Of a DNA stretch of 64,000 nucleotides, positions 19,187 to 27,775 are shown piece by piece. The position numbers and the translations under genes are program-made. The first letter of the stretch is position 1; each line of letters begins with the position of its first letter. A model generated the notes under the pieces. It worked only from the letters and a program-made list of their open reading frames with translations, made no database searches and was not told where the DNA came from. Source of the DNA: Tritrichomonas musculus (lineage: Eukaryota; Parabasalia; Tritrichomonadida; Tritrichomonadidae); the NCBI GenBank assembly GCA_039105265.1, contig JAPFFF010000015.1, positions 62,001 to 126,000 of the forward strand, given 5' to 3'.

Positions 19187-22100
19187 ACTTTTATTCCAGG
19201 ATCTGAAGATAATAAACCACCTGGAACTCAAAAACTGAACTCTTTACCTCAAACTCAACAAGGTTTAAACGGAAATTTTGTTAATCCAAAATTACAGCAA
19301 AATCTACTAAACAACGCATATCAACAACCTCAACCACCGAATACTGGATTTCCAGATAGCCAAAATCAACAAATCCAGTTTCAACAAAAAACGGCATTTC
19401 AATCACAAAATCAACTAAATTATGGCCAACAATCTCAGCAACAAACTCAAAATCATCCTTTACAGTATAATCAATTTCAGCAAAGTAAAATTCAAAGCCC
19501 TCAGATACCAAATACTACTAATACTCAAACTCAGCAACAATTCCTTAGAAATCAACAAAACCAGACTCAAGAACATGAAATTCAAAATCAATATTATAAT
19601 CAACAAAATAATATTCAACAAACGATAACACCAAAGCAAAATCAGCAAGTAAATAATACACAGAGCAGTTTTCTCAATAGTTCTTCAACAGAAAAATTCG
19701 CAGGATCACAACCTAATCAAAATCTTCTGCCGAATAATTTACAACAGAATTTTTGCTCCGACAAATCAATAAGGCAACTTCAAGGCAATCCTCAGCAAAA
19801 TCCTCTTCAAATGAATAAAAACCAACCAACGAATATTCCTGGACTTAATATTTATTCAAGAAAGCAATCAGTTGATCTTTTCCAAAAAAATGTAAACTCA
19901 AATCAACAAATAAATGCTGATAACCAATATTTCAATATAAAAGTTCAACCACTCGGGGGTTTCCCAAAATCTCCATCACAACAAATGAATAATCCATCAC
20001 AAAATTTAAATTCAGAGAAATCATCAATTCAACAACCAAACATTCAAAAGCAAGTATCAAATCAACAATTAATAAATCAAGGACAAAATCTAAACCTGGG
20101 AACACCACAAAATCAGATTTCACCAAAACAAATTGTCCAAACAAACCAACAACAAAATTCACCTCAAATAAATCAAAATCGACAAATCAATTCACCAAAT
20201 GCGATATCAAATCCAAGATTACCAATTGCCACGAGACAAATAACGCAAAATCAAGTGCCACATATGAGCCCAGGAATGCCACAAGGAGATCGCTTTCAAA
20301 CACCAAAACAACAATATATTAGTCAACATTCAATTAACATCCCACAACCAATGCCAACTCAACAACCAATTACTACTCAACAACCAATAATTAATCAACA
20401 AACAAATGCTATCCAGCAGCCAATAGTTAATCAACAATCAACACCTATCCAACAACCAATAACTACTCAACAGCCAATAACTACTCAACAACCAATAACT
20501 ACTCGACAAACAAATGCTATTCAACAGCCAATAGTTAATCAGCAACCAACACCTATTCAACAACCAATTAATACTCAACAACCAATTAATACTCAACAAC
20601 CAATTAATACTCAACAACCAATTAATACTCAACAACCAATTAATACTCAACAACCAATTAATACTCAACAACCAATTAATACTCAACAACCAATTAATAC
20701 TCAACAACCAATTAATACTCAACAATCAATAACTACTCAACAACCAATAACTACTCAGCAACCAATAACTACTCAGCAACCAATAACTACTCAGCAACCA
20801 ATAACTACTCAACAAACAATAACTAAACAACAACCGACTGCTACCCAACAACCAATGGTTACTCAACAACCAATTAATACTCAACAATCAATAACTACTC
20901 AACAATCAATAACTACTCAACAATCAATAACTACTCAACAACCAATAACTACTCGACAAACAAATGCTATTCAACAGCCAATAGTTAATCAGCAACCAAC
21001 ACCTATTCAACAACCAATTAATACTCAACAACCAATTAATACTCAACAACCGATGGTTATCCAACAACAGCCAAATGTTCTCCAAAACCCTATTACCAAT
21101 ATTAATCAACAACACGCAAACAAAACACCTATTATTAATCAAAGCCAATTTGCAGCCAATCAACAAACAATTAACAACCAACAACAGGCAACAATAAATT
21201 CATCATCTCAGATTAACAATCAAGCACAGCCAATTATCAGTCATTCACCAATAATAAAATCGCCATCAAGCAGCTTCCCATCTTTTAATCAACAGCAGCC
21301 TAATCAGTCCAACAATACAGGTTCAGAACAATCTGCACTCGATAATTTCCCAACTTTCCAAAAATCAAACCAGATAAGACCACATAATAATCTTTCATCT
21401 CGACCATCTCTAGATCATTTTTCACCAATGCAACAACCAAGCCAGATTAGGCCACCGAGTAATCTTTCAGGCCGGCCATCTCTAGAAAATTTCCCAACAA
21501 TTCAACAACAACAACAACGGCAGAACCAAAATTCATCACAAAACAATATTTCAGATCCATCTTCTCTTGATCGTTTTCCTACAATCCAACGTCCAATTCC
21601 AATTCAACCTCAAAATAATCTTTCAGGAAGGCCATCGCTAGACCATTTCCCAACAATGCAGCAACAACATCTAAGCCAAATTTGTTCACAAAACAATAGC
21701 TCAGGAAGATCTTCTCTTGATCATTTCCCGACATTTCAACAGCCGAACCAAAATCAATCTCAAGACAGCTCAGAAAGATCTTCACTTAATCATTTACCAG
21801 CATTTCAGCAACAGACAAGCCAAGATCAATCACAAAATAGTAACTCAGAGAGGTCTTCACTTGATCAATTTCCATCATTTTCTCAATCAAATCAAAATCA
21901 AGCTCAATCACAAAATAATAGCTCGGAAAAGTCTTCACTTGATCAGTTCCCAACAATGCAGCAGCCATCACATGCAAATTTAGGACCACATTTGGAACAT
22001 TTTCCATCATCATCTTCATTGCTGCAAACACCAAAACTACAACAAATAAGCAATTTAAGAACTCCATCCCTTGATCATTTTCCGATAATTCATCAACGAA

Positions 22101-24715
22101 ACAATATGAGTGCAGGAACATCAATGGAAAAGTTTCCATCAGCATTTCCACAAGCAAATCAACAACAAAATAATAATCCAAAACAATCCTCACTTGATCA
22201 ATTCCCAAGAATTCAGCAACAAAGCCAAATAAGTTCAGACAAATCAATTGAACAATTTCCATCATCTTCATCACTCCAGTCGTTGCAGCCAAGTGATTCA
22301 AAAAATTCATCATTAGAACATTTTCCAACAGCTCAACAACAAATACAATTAACACAAGGGACATCGATGGAACAATTTCCTTCATCATCATCATCATCAG
22401 TCCAATTTCAAGTTCAAAGCCCATCTCAAACTGCTTTCCATCCTCCTTTTGTATCATCTTCTTCATCGCCATTGCCTGAAGCACCACAAATCAAAAGTCG
22501 AGCACAAATACCATTGCCGCCATCAGCTTCATCATCTAAACAGCAACAAGGACAACAATTACAACCAATTCAATCACGTCCAAAATTCTTATCTAAACCA
22601 AGAATGTCGACCTTACCACCAAAAACTAATCCGCCATTAGAAAAAAATTCATCAGCTGCTCAAATTCAACTACAAAATCCTCAATTCAAGTCATTTGATC
22701 GAATGAAAACCAGATCATCGATGTTTGTTTCATCACCTTCCTCAGTGGAAGGAGAAACGTTCAACACTGGCATTGAAAACAAGTCAACTTGGCTTAATCA
22801 AGAATTTTCAGAGAATCCTCACTTTCTTTCTCTTCATGAACGAGGTCTTTCTTTAGTTGGCGGCGGTCTCTCTTTTACAAATGTTAAGCATACTGATAAG
22901 ATTACTGCAAGCGCATCGATTAATCGTCACACCATCTTAGAAATGATTTATCAACATCTTGAATCAATTGGATTCTACAGGACAGCTGAGATTCTCTCTC
23001 AAGAGTCAGGTTATTCGTTCCAATCAAGCCTTCCATTGGAAGAGTATGAAGAAGAAGAAGAAACAGAAGCAGAAGAAAATGACGACTTTTCTTTTGATCC
23101 AAATGAATTTGAACGCTCTGATTTAAGATTACTTATCTCATTAGCTGTAGGATATCGTGAAAATGCTTGGGAAATTCCTCCAGATGAAAAAGAACAACAA
23201 TATACGATTGAAAAATTTGAGGCAAACGTTTTTTCTGGTCCTTATCGAGAAAATGTTACTTTGATCTGGGACGAATATTTCAATAATGGAAAGAATCTTA
23301 TTTATAAGAATCAATTCCAGAAAGTTCTTGGTGATTTTGAAGAATACAAGAAAAAGGTGGCTGGAAATAATAAAATTAATTTTTCATCATTTTTAGAACC
23401 ATATTTCCAGCTAAATAACAACTCGAATGGTTCAATTAAATTTTCAGATGTCAAATTGGCTTCATTTCGAAGGATTATTTTGCTTATCTTGATGGTAACT
23501 GAGAATGTTTTAACAATCGGAGAACAAAGAATGCTATTCTTAGCAATTCAATCTATTACTTCGTCTCGTCACTTTTTAAGCCATCTTATGTATCTTTTTG
23601 AATGTGATGTTAGTGAAGCTCCTCAAAGTATTATTGAAATTACTCATAATAATCCAACTTTATTCCCTGATCCAAAAAAGAGGAAATTGCAGATTTCAAT
23701 TCTTTCTTTGATGAAAAATTGGATCTTATTCCAAGGACTAGGAATTGGTGATGATGCTCTCATGGATATGATGGCTTTTTGTAGAAGAATTATTGATACT
23801 TCCCCCTTTGAAAAAGCTCGCCAAATGGCTCAGACAATTTTTGATACAATTCCTAATTTGACAAATGGAATTTCCCCTTCAATCATGAGTTCTAAAAATA
23901 GGCAAGAAAACAAAAGTTCTTATCCTCAGCCAGAGATAGACCTTACAAAAGAGTTTCAAGGACTTATTGTTTTTTCTCCTAATTTGACATTATTGGATTT
24001 GAAACCAATTGAGGTTGCTAGACAGATTTGCTTAGTATTTCATAAGAAATTTGAAACAATTCATCCAATTGAACTCATCGATGGATTTAAAAATCAAGAA
24101 ACAACTCAAAGATCTCCGACACTTCAAGAATTCTTTGATATGGATAATCATCTTTTTGAGGTAATTTCAAATACCTTTATTAATGCTGATGATAAAGCGG
24201 ATGCTTTTATTCGTTTATTCAAAATTGCTAAAAAGCTGAGAAAACTTCTTAATTTTAACTCACTTGGAATATTTTGTAAAATTCTACTTCGTGAAGATGT
24301 ACGACTACTTGCAATGCCTCCAGATTCTGTAATTAAGGAGTTACAAGCACTGCAAATAGATTCTGGTGATTTAGATCCAAGCCAAAAAGGATTACCAACA
24401 AAATATGATTCTTTTTTGTCTGAATGCGTGAAAAAAGGTTTACCTTCAATTCCTAATTTACATGCAGAACTGAGAAAAGATGAAATGTGGAAGAAACCAG
24501 ACTTAATTCTTGGATTAATCGATGCAGAAAAATTATTTGATTTAGCTCAGCGATGCTCAATTCTATATGTCTTACAAAATACCCCATATTGTTTTGTACC
24601 AATACCACAAATTCAAAAAGTGATTATTAGCAAAGATTTACGTTTCTCAAGTGATCAGTTCGAAGCAGCAATTAAAAATCTAATGGAAGTTAGATTAAAT
24701 AGCCTGCTTATATAA
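19184..24715 (+). CDS. Q-rich protein with LisH and RasGEF domains
   Basis: An 1843-residue protein. The first two thirds are glutamine/asparagine/proline-rich and disordered. They include a pentapeptide array of the type QQPIN/TT (about residues 390-625) and a second array with the core SLDHFPT-QQ (about 715-1075). After residue 1240 the composition normalises. A LisH motif (HTILEMIYQHLESIGFYRTAEIL) comes first, then a helical RasGEF-N-like region, and residues 1600-1843 form a RasGEF (CDC25) catalytic domain: LLDLKPIEVARQICLVFHKK, DKADAFIRLFKIAKKLRKLL, NFNSLGIFCKILL, and LPSIPNLHAEL. It would load GTP on a Ras-like GTPase. LisH-RasGEF fusions are common in trichomonads and amoebae. The start is supported by an adjacent initiator-like TCATTTCTCC. 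Disorder and repeats suggest condensation or scaffold behaviour, which is inference. Confidence 0.88.
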   Translation: MTFIPGSEDNKPPGTQKLNSLPQTQQGLNGNFVNPKLQQNLLNNAYQQPQPPNTGFPDSQNQQIQFQQKTAFQSQNQLNYGQQSQQQTQNHPLQYNQFQQSKIQSPQIPNTTNTQTQQQFLRNQQNQTQEHEIQNQYYNQQNNIQQTITPKQNQQVNNTQSSFLNSSSTEKFAGSQPNQNLLPNNLQQNFCSDKSIRQLQGNPQQNPLQMNKNQPTNIPGLNIYSRKQSVDLFQKNVNSNQQINADNQYFNIKVQPLGGFPKSPSQQMNNPSQNLNSEKSSIQQPNIQKQVSNQQLINQGQNLNLGTPQNQISPKQIVQTNQQQNSPQINQNRQINSPNAISNPRLPIATRQITQNQVPHMSPGMPQGDRFQTPKQQYISQHSINIPQPMPTQQPITTQQPIINQQTNAIQQPIVNQQSTPIQQPITTQQPITTQQPITTRQTNAIQQPIVNQQPTPIQQPINTQQPINTQQPINTQQPINTQQPINTQQPINTQQPINTQQPINTQQPINTQQSITTQQPITTQQPITTQQPITTQQPITTQQTITKQQPTATQQPMVTQQPINTQQSITTQQSITTQQSITTQQPITTRQTNAIQQPIVNQQPTPIQQPINTQQPINTQQPMVIQQQPNVLQNPITNINQQHANKTPIINQSQFAANQQTINNQQQATINSSSQINNQAQPIISHSPIIKSPSSSFPSFNQQQPNQSNNTGSEQSALDNFPTFQKSNQIRPHNNLSSRPSLDHFSPMQQPSQIRPPSNLSGRPSLENFPTIQQQQQRQNQNSSQNNISDPSSLDRFPTIQRPIPIQPQNNLSGRPSLDHFPTMQQQHLSQICSQNNSSGRSSLDHFPTFQQPNQNQSQDSSERSSLNHLPAFQQQTSQDQSQNSNSERSSLDQFPSFSQSNQNQAQSQNNSSEKSSLDQFPTMQQPSHANLGPHLEHFPSSSSLLQTPKLQQISNLRTPSLDHFPIIHQRNNMSAGTSMEKFPSAFPQANQQQNNNPKQSSLDQFPRIQQQSQISSDKSIEQFPSSSSLQSLQPSDSKNSSLEHFPTAQQQIQLTQGTSMEQFPSSSSSSVQFQVQSPSQTAFHPPFVSSSSSPLPEAPQIKSRAQIPLPPSASSSKQQQGQQLQPIQSRPKFLSKPRMSTLPPKTNPPLEKNSSAAQIQLQNPQFKSFDRMKTRSSMFVSSPSSVEGETFNTGIENKSTWLNQEFSENPHFLSLHERGLSLVGGGLSFTNVKHTDKITASASINRHTILEMIYQHLESIGFYRTAEILSQESGYSFQSSLPLEEYEEEEETEAEENDDFSFDPNEFERSDLRLLISLAVGYRENAWEIPPDEKEQQYTIEKFEANVFSGPYRENVTLIWDEYFNNGKNLIYKNQFQKVLGDFEEYKKKVAGNNKINFSSFLEPYFQLNNNSNGSIKFSDVKLASFRRIILLILMVTENVLTIGEQRMLFLAIQSITSSRHFLSHLMYLFECDVSEAPQSIIEITHNNPTLFPDPKKRKLQISILSLMKNWILFQGLGIGDDALMDMMAFCRRIIDTSPFEKARQMAQTIFDTIPNLTNGISPSIMSSKNRQENKSSYPQPEIDLTKEFQGLIVFSPNLTLLDLKPIEVARQICLVFHKKFETIHPIELIDGFKNQETTQRSPTLQEFFDMDNHLFEVISNTFINADDKADAFIRLFKIAKKLRKLLNFNSLGIFCKILLREDVRLLAMPPDSVIKELQALQIDSGDLDPSQKGLPTKYDSFLSECVKKGLPSIPNLHAELRKDEMWKKPDLILGLIDAEKLFDLAQRCSILYVLQNTPYCFVPIPQIQKVIISKDLRFSSDQFEAAIKNLMEVRLNSLLI
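20352..21062 (+). repeat. 15-bp coding repeat array (QQPIN-T / QQPIT-T)
   Basis: About 45 units of 15 bp such as CAACCAATTAATACT and CAACCAATAACTACT run in frame inside the RasGEF gene. A block of about ten almost identical CAACCAATTAATACT units lies at roughly 20565-20715. A larger unit containing AAACAAATGCTATTCAACAG and the following GTTAATCAGCAACC occurs three times, so the array grew by both short and long duplications. Frame is kept because every unit is a multiple of three. Confidence 0.9.
21330..22400 (+). repeat. Degenerate SLDHFPT-QQ coding repeat
   Basis: About fifteen copies of a peptide unit of 25-30 residues with the core SSLDHFPTMQQ or MEQFPSSSS repeat along this part of the RasGEF gene. 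The units are more diverged than the pentapeptide array. The conserved aromatic Phe-Pro at a fixed place suggests a short binding motif presented many times; that is inference. Confidence 0.75.
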
Positions 24716-25660
24716 TGCTCTCATTATTAATGGATATTTATGTGTTTTTTATAATTATGTATTTTATATTTTAATAAATATATTTGTGATATGATTTTCA
24801 TATATTTGAATAGTTTATAAACTAGATTTTGAATTTAAAAATTTTTTCTGAATTTAGTAAACTATTTACTCTCAAATTTTATCTGAATTTAGGTTCCATA
24901 TTAATAATCTTTTTTTCTTATATGATAGCAATTTAAAAAAATAATTAATTCATAATAATGAGAGATCTCTCATTATTATGAATTAATTTTTCTTTTATTT
25001 CTCTACTAATTTTGAAGTAAAATGAATAACAATAATTTCTTTGAAACATATAATATTTAATTAAATAGATATCACGTATATTTTTCTATTATACATAAAA
25101 TTTATAAATATAATTTAATTTTTTTATTGTGAAAGTTATTTTACACTCAAAAATTTTTATTCAAAATCTAAAACAATGAAACTTTTTATAAAACATAAAA
25201 TTAAATCTATCAAACATATTTGAAATAAACAAATGATTTCTTCCTTTTTTAAATAAATAAAAACTATTTTTTTTTTTACTTTTTATTAAATTTTATTATA
25301 CCTATTCTATAATAGATGTTTTAATTTAACTTTAATATTTGATAGTTTTTTTAAATCAATCATTTTTTTTTTTTCATTTATTGAAAAAAATCTAAAAATC
25401 GTAGATAATATATTTTTATAAATATCTTTGAGTTAAATTATATGTTATTATTTTATATTATTTATTTAACATTATTACTATATTAAAATATTCTAGTTAA
25501 TTTTAATCATATATGATTGCACAATAAATAAAAGATAACATATATAATTATTTTCAATAGTACAATCAAAATTCAATTCCATTGAAATTTGATGATTCGA
25601 AAAGATAATTCAATACATCGAAAATATATAAAAATAAATCATTTATCAAATTTTTAAAAA
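24716..25660. other. 945-bp intergenic stretch with a large palindrome
   Basis: Extremely A/T-rich DNA between the RasGEF gene and the pseudokinase gene. It holds the 46-bp palindrome listed separately. TAAATCATTTATCAAA just before the pseudokinase start contains a TCATTTATC that could be the initiator. No gene is supported. Confidence 0.5.
24943..24988. repeat. 46-bp perfect palindrome without spacer
   Basis: The left half AATTAATTCATAATAATGAG continues AGA at the centre and is mirrored exactly by the right half, with the symmetry axis between 24965 and 24966 inside AGATCT. All 23 base pairs match. As RNA it would form a long hairpin; as DNA a small cruciform. It lies about 230 bp after the RasGEF stop codon. 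Confidence 0.95.
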
Positions 25661-26758
25661 ATGAACTTTCCCTTAGATGCTTCTCAATATGAAATCATAA
25701 GGCAAATATTTAGCAATAAATACTGCTCAACTTACATTGCACGATGCTTAATCAATGAAAAATTGGTTTGCTTAAGAAAAATAGATCTCGAAAAAAATCA
25801 AGATTTATTAAATATTATTGGCAATGAAACAAGAAATTGGTCTACAATATCACATCCAAATATGATGACATATTATGCTTCTTTTATTGATCAGAATTTT
25901 TTATTGATAATTTCAGAGATGGTTGATCAAGGCTCACTTCTTGATATTCTTCATTTTCAATATAGTGATGGAATTAAAGATGAACTTTTAATTGCTTCAA
26001 TATTACAGCAAATTCTTCAATTTTTGAAATACTATCATCAAATTCATCAAGTTCACAGATCACTTGAAACCAATAACATTTATGTATTTCAAAATGGATC
26101 AATAAAGGTTGGTGGATTCTGGCAAGCAAGGTCATTCTTACAAGATGGATTTCTAAAAAATGAAAGAGCTTCATCTATTGATTCATCATGCTATACTGCT
26201 CCAGAATTAATTGAAAAAGGTAAATGCTATTCTCAAAGCGTTGATATTTGGAGTCTTGGAATAATTGCATATGAGTTGGCTGTTGGAAAAACTCCATACT
26301 CTGACTTAGAACCTCTTCGTCAAGTCAAAGAAATTCTATCAGGCACTTCTCCTTCACTTCCATCAAAAAGTTGTCCAAACAGAAGATCATCGTTTGATCC
26401 TTCAGTATCATTGAACAAAGAAAACAATTTTTCACCAGTTTTTTGTGATTTTGTTAAACAATGCTTAGATAAAGATCCAATCAAACGTCCCTCAGCAGCT
26501 GATCTACTTAAACACAAATTTGTGTTACTCGCAAAATCAAAAGACTATATTTATGTTAATTTAATGATACATTTACCACCGCTCTCTCAGAGAATTGCTC
26601 TTCATGATCAACAGAATGACGACAAAAATTTATATTTGAAAAACTCGTTGTCAACTCAAAATCCTATTACATCAAGTGAAAGGCCACAAAAAAAAGTTGT
26701 TAAAAAAGGACGATTTACTCTCATATATCCAACCAAAAGCACTACATCTCTTTTGTAA
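25661..26758 (+). CDS. STRAD/STE20-like pseudokinase
   Basis: A 365-residue protein with one protein-kinase fold (about residues 9-290). Structural blocks are kept: SHPNMMTYYASF, the hinge ISEMVDQGSLLDIL, the APE block CYTAPELIEKG, and the F-helix motif VDIWSLGIIAYELAVGKTPY. Catalytic parts are not: the glycine loop reads IFSNKYCSTYIA without glycines, the VAIK lysine position reads R in LVCLRKIDLE, HRD reads HRS (QVHRSLETNN), and DFG reads GGF. The same HRS substitution is known in the animal pseudokinase STRAD, which activates LKB1 by docking. This protein may likewise be an allosteric scaffold for a kinase such as a MO25/LKB1 module; that role is inference. The C-terminus ends in a basic GRFTLI stretch. 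Confidence 0.85.
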   Translation: MNFPLDASQYEIIRQIFSNKYCSTYIARCLINEKLVCLRKIDLEKNQDLLNIIGNETRNWSTISHPNMMTYYASFIDQNFLLIISEMVDQGSLLDILHFQYSDGIKDELLIASILQQILQFLKYYHQIHQVHRSLETNNIYVFQNGSIKVGGFWQARSFLQDGFLKNERASSIDSSCYTAPELIEKGKCYSQSVDIWSLGIIAYELAVGKTPYSDLEPLRQVKEILSGTSPSLPSKSCPNRRSSFDPSVSLNKENNFSPVFCDFVKQCLDKDPIKRPSAADLLKHKFVLLAKSKDYIYVNLMIHLPPLSQRIALHDQQNDDKNLYLKNSLSTQNPITSSERPQKKVVKKGRFTLIYPTKSTTSLL

Positions 26759-27775
26759 TTTAGTAAATAAAAGTAGATTTATAGTATCTTTTTCGTTTTA
26801 TTTAGTAATGATAAACAATCATTAGTGCGTTTAGCATTTTCACTTTACCGGGTAAAGTTTACCCTTCGTACGTAATTGGAATTTTATAAAATTCAATGAA
26901 AAGACGTATTAAAATGTAAAAATTGCCGAAATGAAACGTAATTACATAATTAATAAAAATAAAAAAAAAAAAAAGCAAAGAGGTTTAGTTTCGAACTCAA
27001 TACTTTAGCCTCAAATTAATTTAACTCTAAGCAGGAGCTCTAAAATTTGAAATGATAAAATATTTATATTTAAAGATCAATATTTTTATTTTTAAAGGCA
27101 ACTTTTTATTAACTTTTTCTAAAAAAGTCGTATTCTATTTTCGCGTAAGGAGATTAATATTCAATTTTGTGAAAGCTCATTGAATTATTTAAATATGATT
27201 ATCATACTTTCATAGTCTTCGCATTGAATTATTGTATATTATTGCTATTATTGTTATTATTGCTATTATTGTTATTATTTATATATATAAAAATAATACC
27301 AATATTCACTTATATCTATGTTAATATACTCAAATTTTTATTATAATTTATTAATATATATATTCATTTTTACCTATAGAATATTTGAATGACTTACGTT
27401 TCAAAATATCCAAAAAATTAAAACACAAAAACACAATTTATTTTCATTGATTGTCAAATATTATGCATAAATTTATTAATAAGTAATAATATAACATTTA
27501 AATATATAAAGAATAAATAAATTTGCTGTTTTTCTACACTGAAAAATTGTGAACATTTGATTTGACCAAAAGCAAATATTTGAATATTTAAAATACTATT
27601 ATCTTGGAATAAATATTTAAAATATAATATTTTATTTTATTATTCTACAATTATATATATAATAATTTCCTATAGATAGTATTATTTTTTTATTTTAAAT
27701 GTATATGAAGATTCGATATTTATGAATTACTTGACTGACCTTTTAAGGTCAAATTAGCACTCTAATTTAGATTTA
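26759..27775. other. 1.0-kb intergenic stretch
   Basis: Contains CACTTTACCGGGTAAAGTTT, a GC-containing small palindrome near 26850, a weak tRNA B-box-like segment near 26985, and the microsatellite at 27238. The AP-1 gene begins at the right edge. No gene is supported. Confidence 0.4.
27238..27280 (+). repeat. Microsatellite of 18-bp ATTATTGCTATTATTGTT units
   Basis: The unit ATTATTGCTATTATTGTT is repeated about 2.3 times, itself built from ATT-type triplets. Simple low-complexity DNA. Confidence 0.85.

Noticed and set aside
20438-20725. Minus-strand frame of repeated LLSINWL peptides
   Set aside because: It is the reverse reading of the QQPIN coding repeat and not a separate gene.
26975-27050. 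tRNA-like segment on the minus strand with GAGTTCGAAAC (B-box-like), a TAGAGC D-arm-like piece and a downstream T run
   Set aside because: No matching acceptor stem or believable anticodon arm could be folded around it, so it is at most a decayed tRNA-derived sequence.
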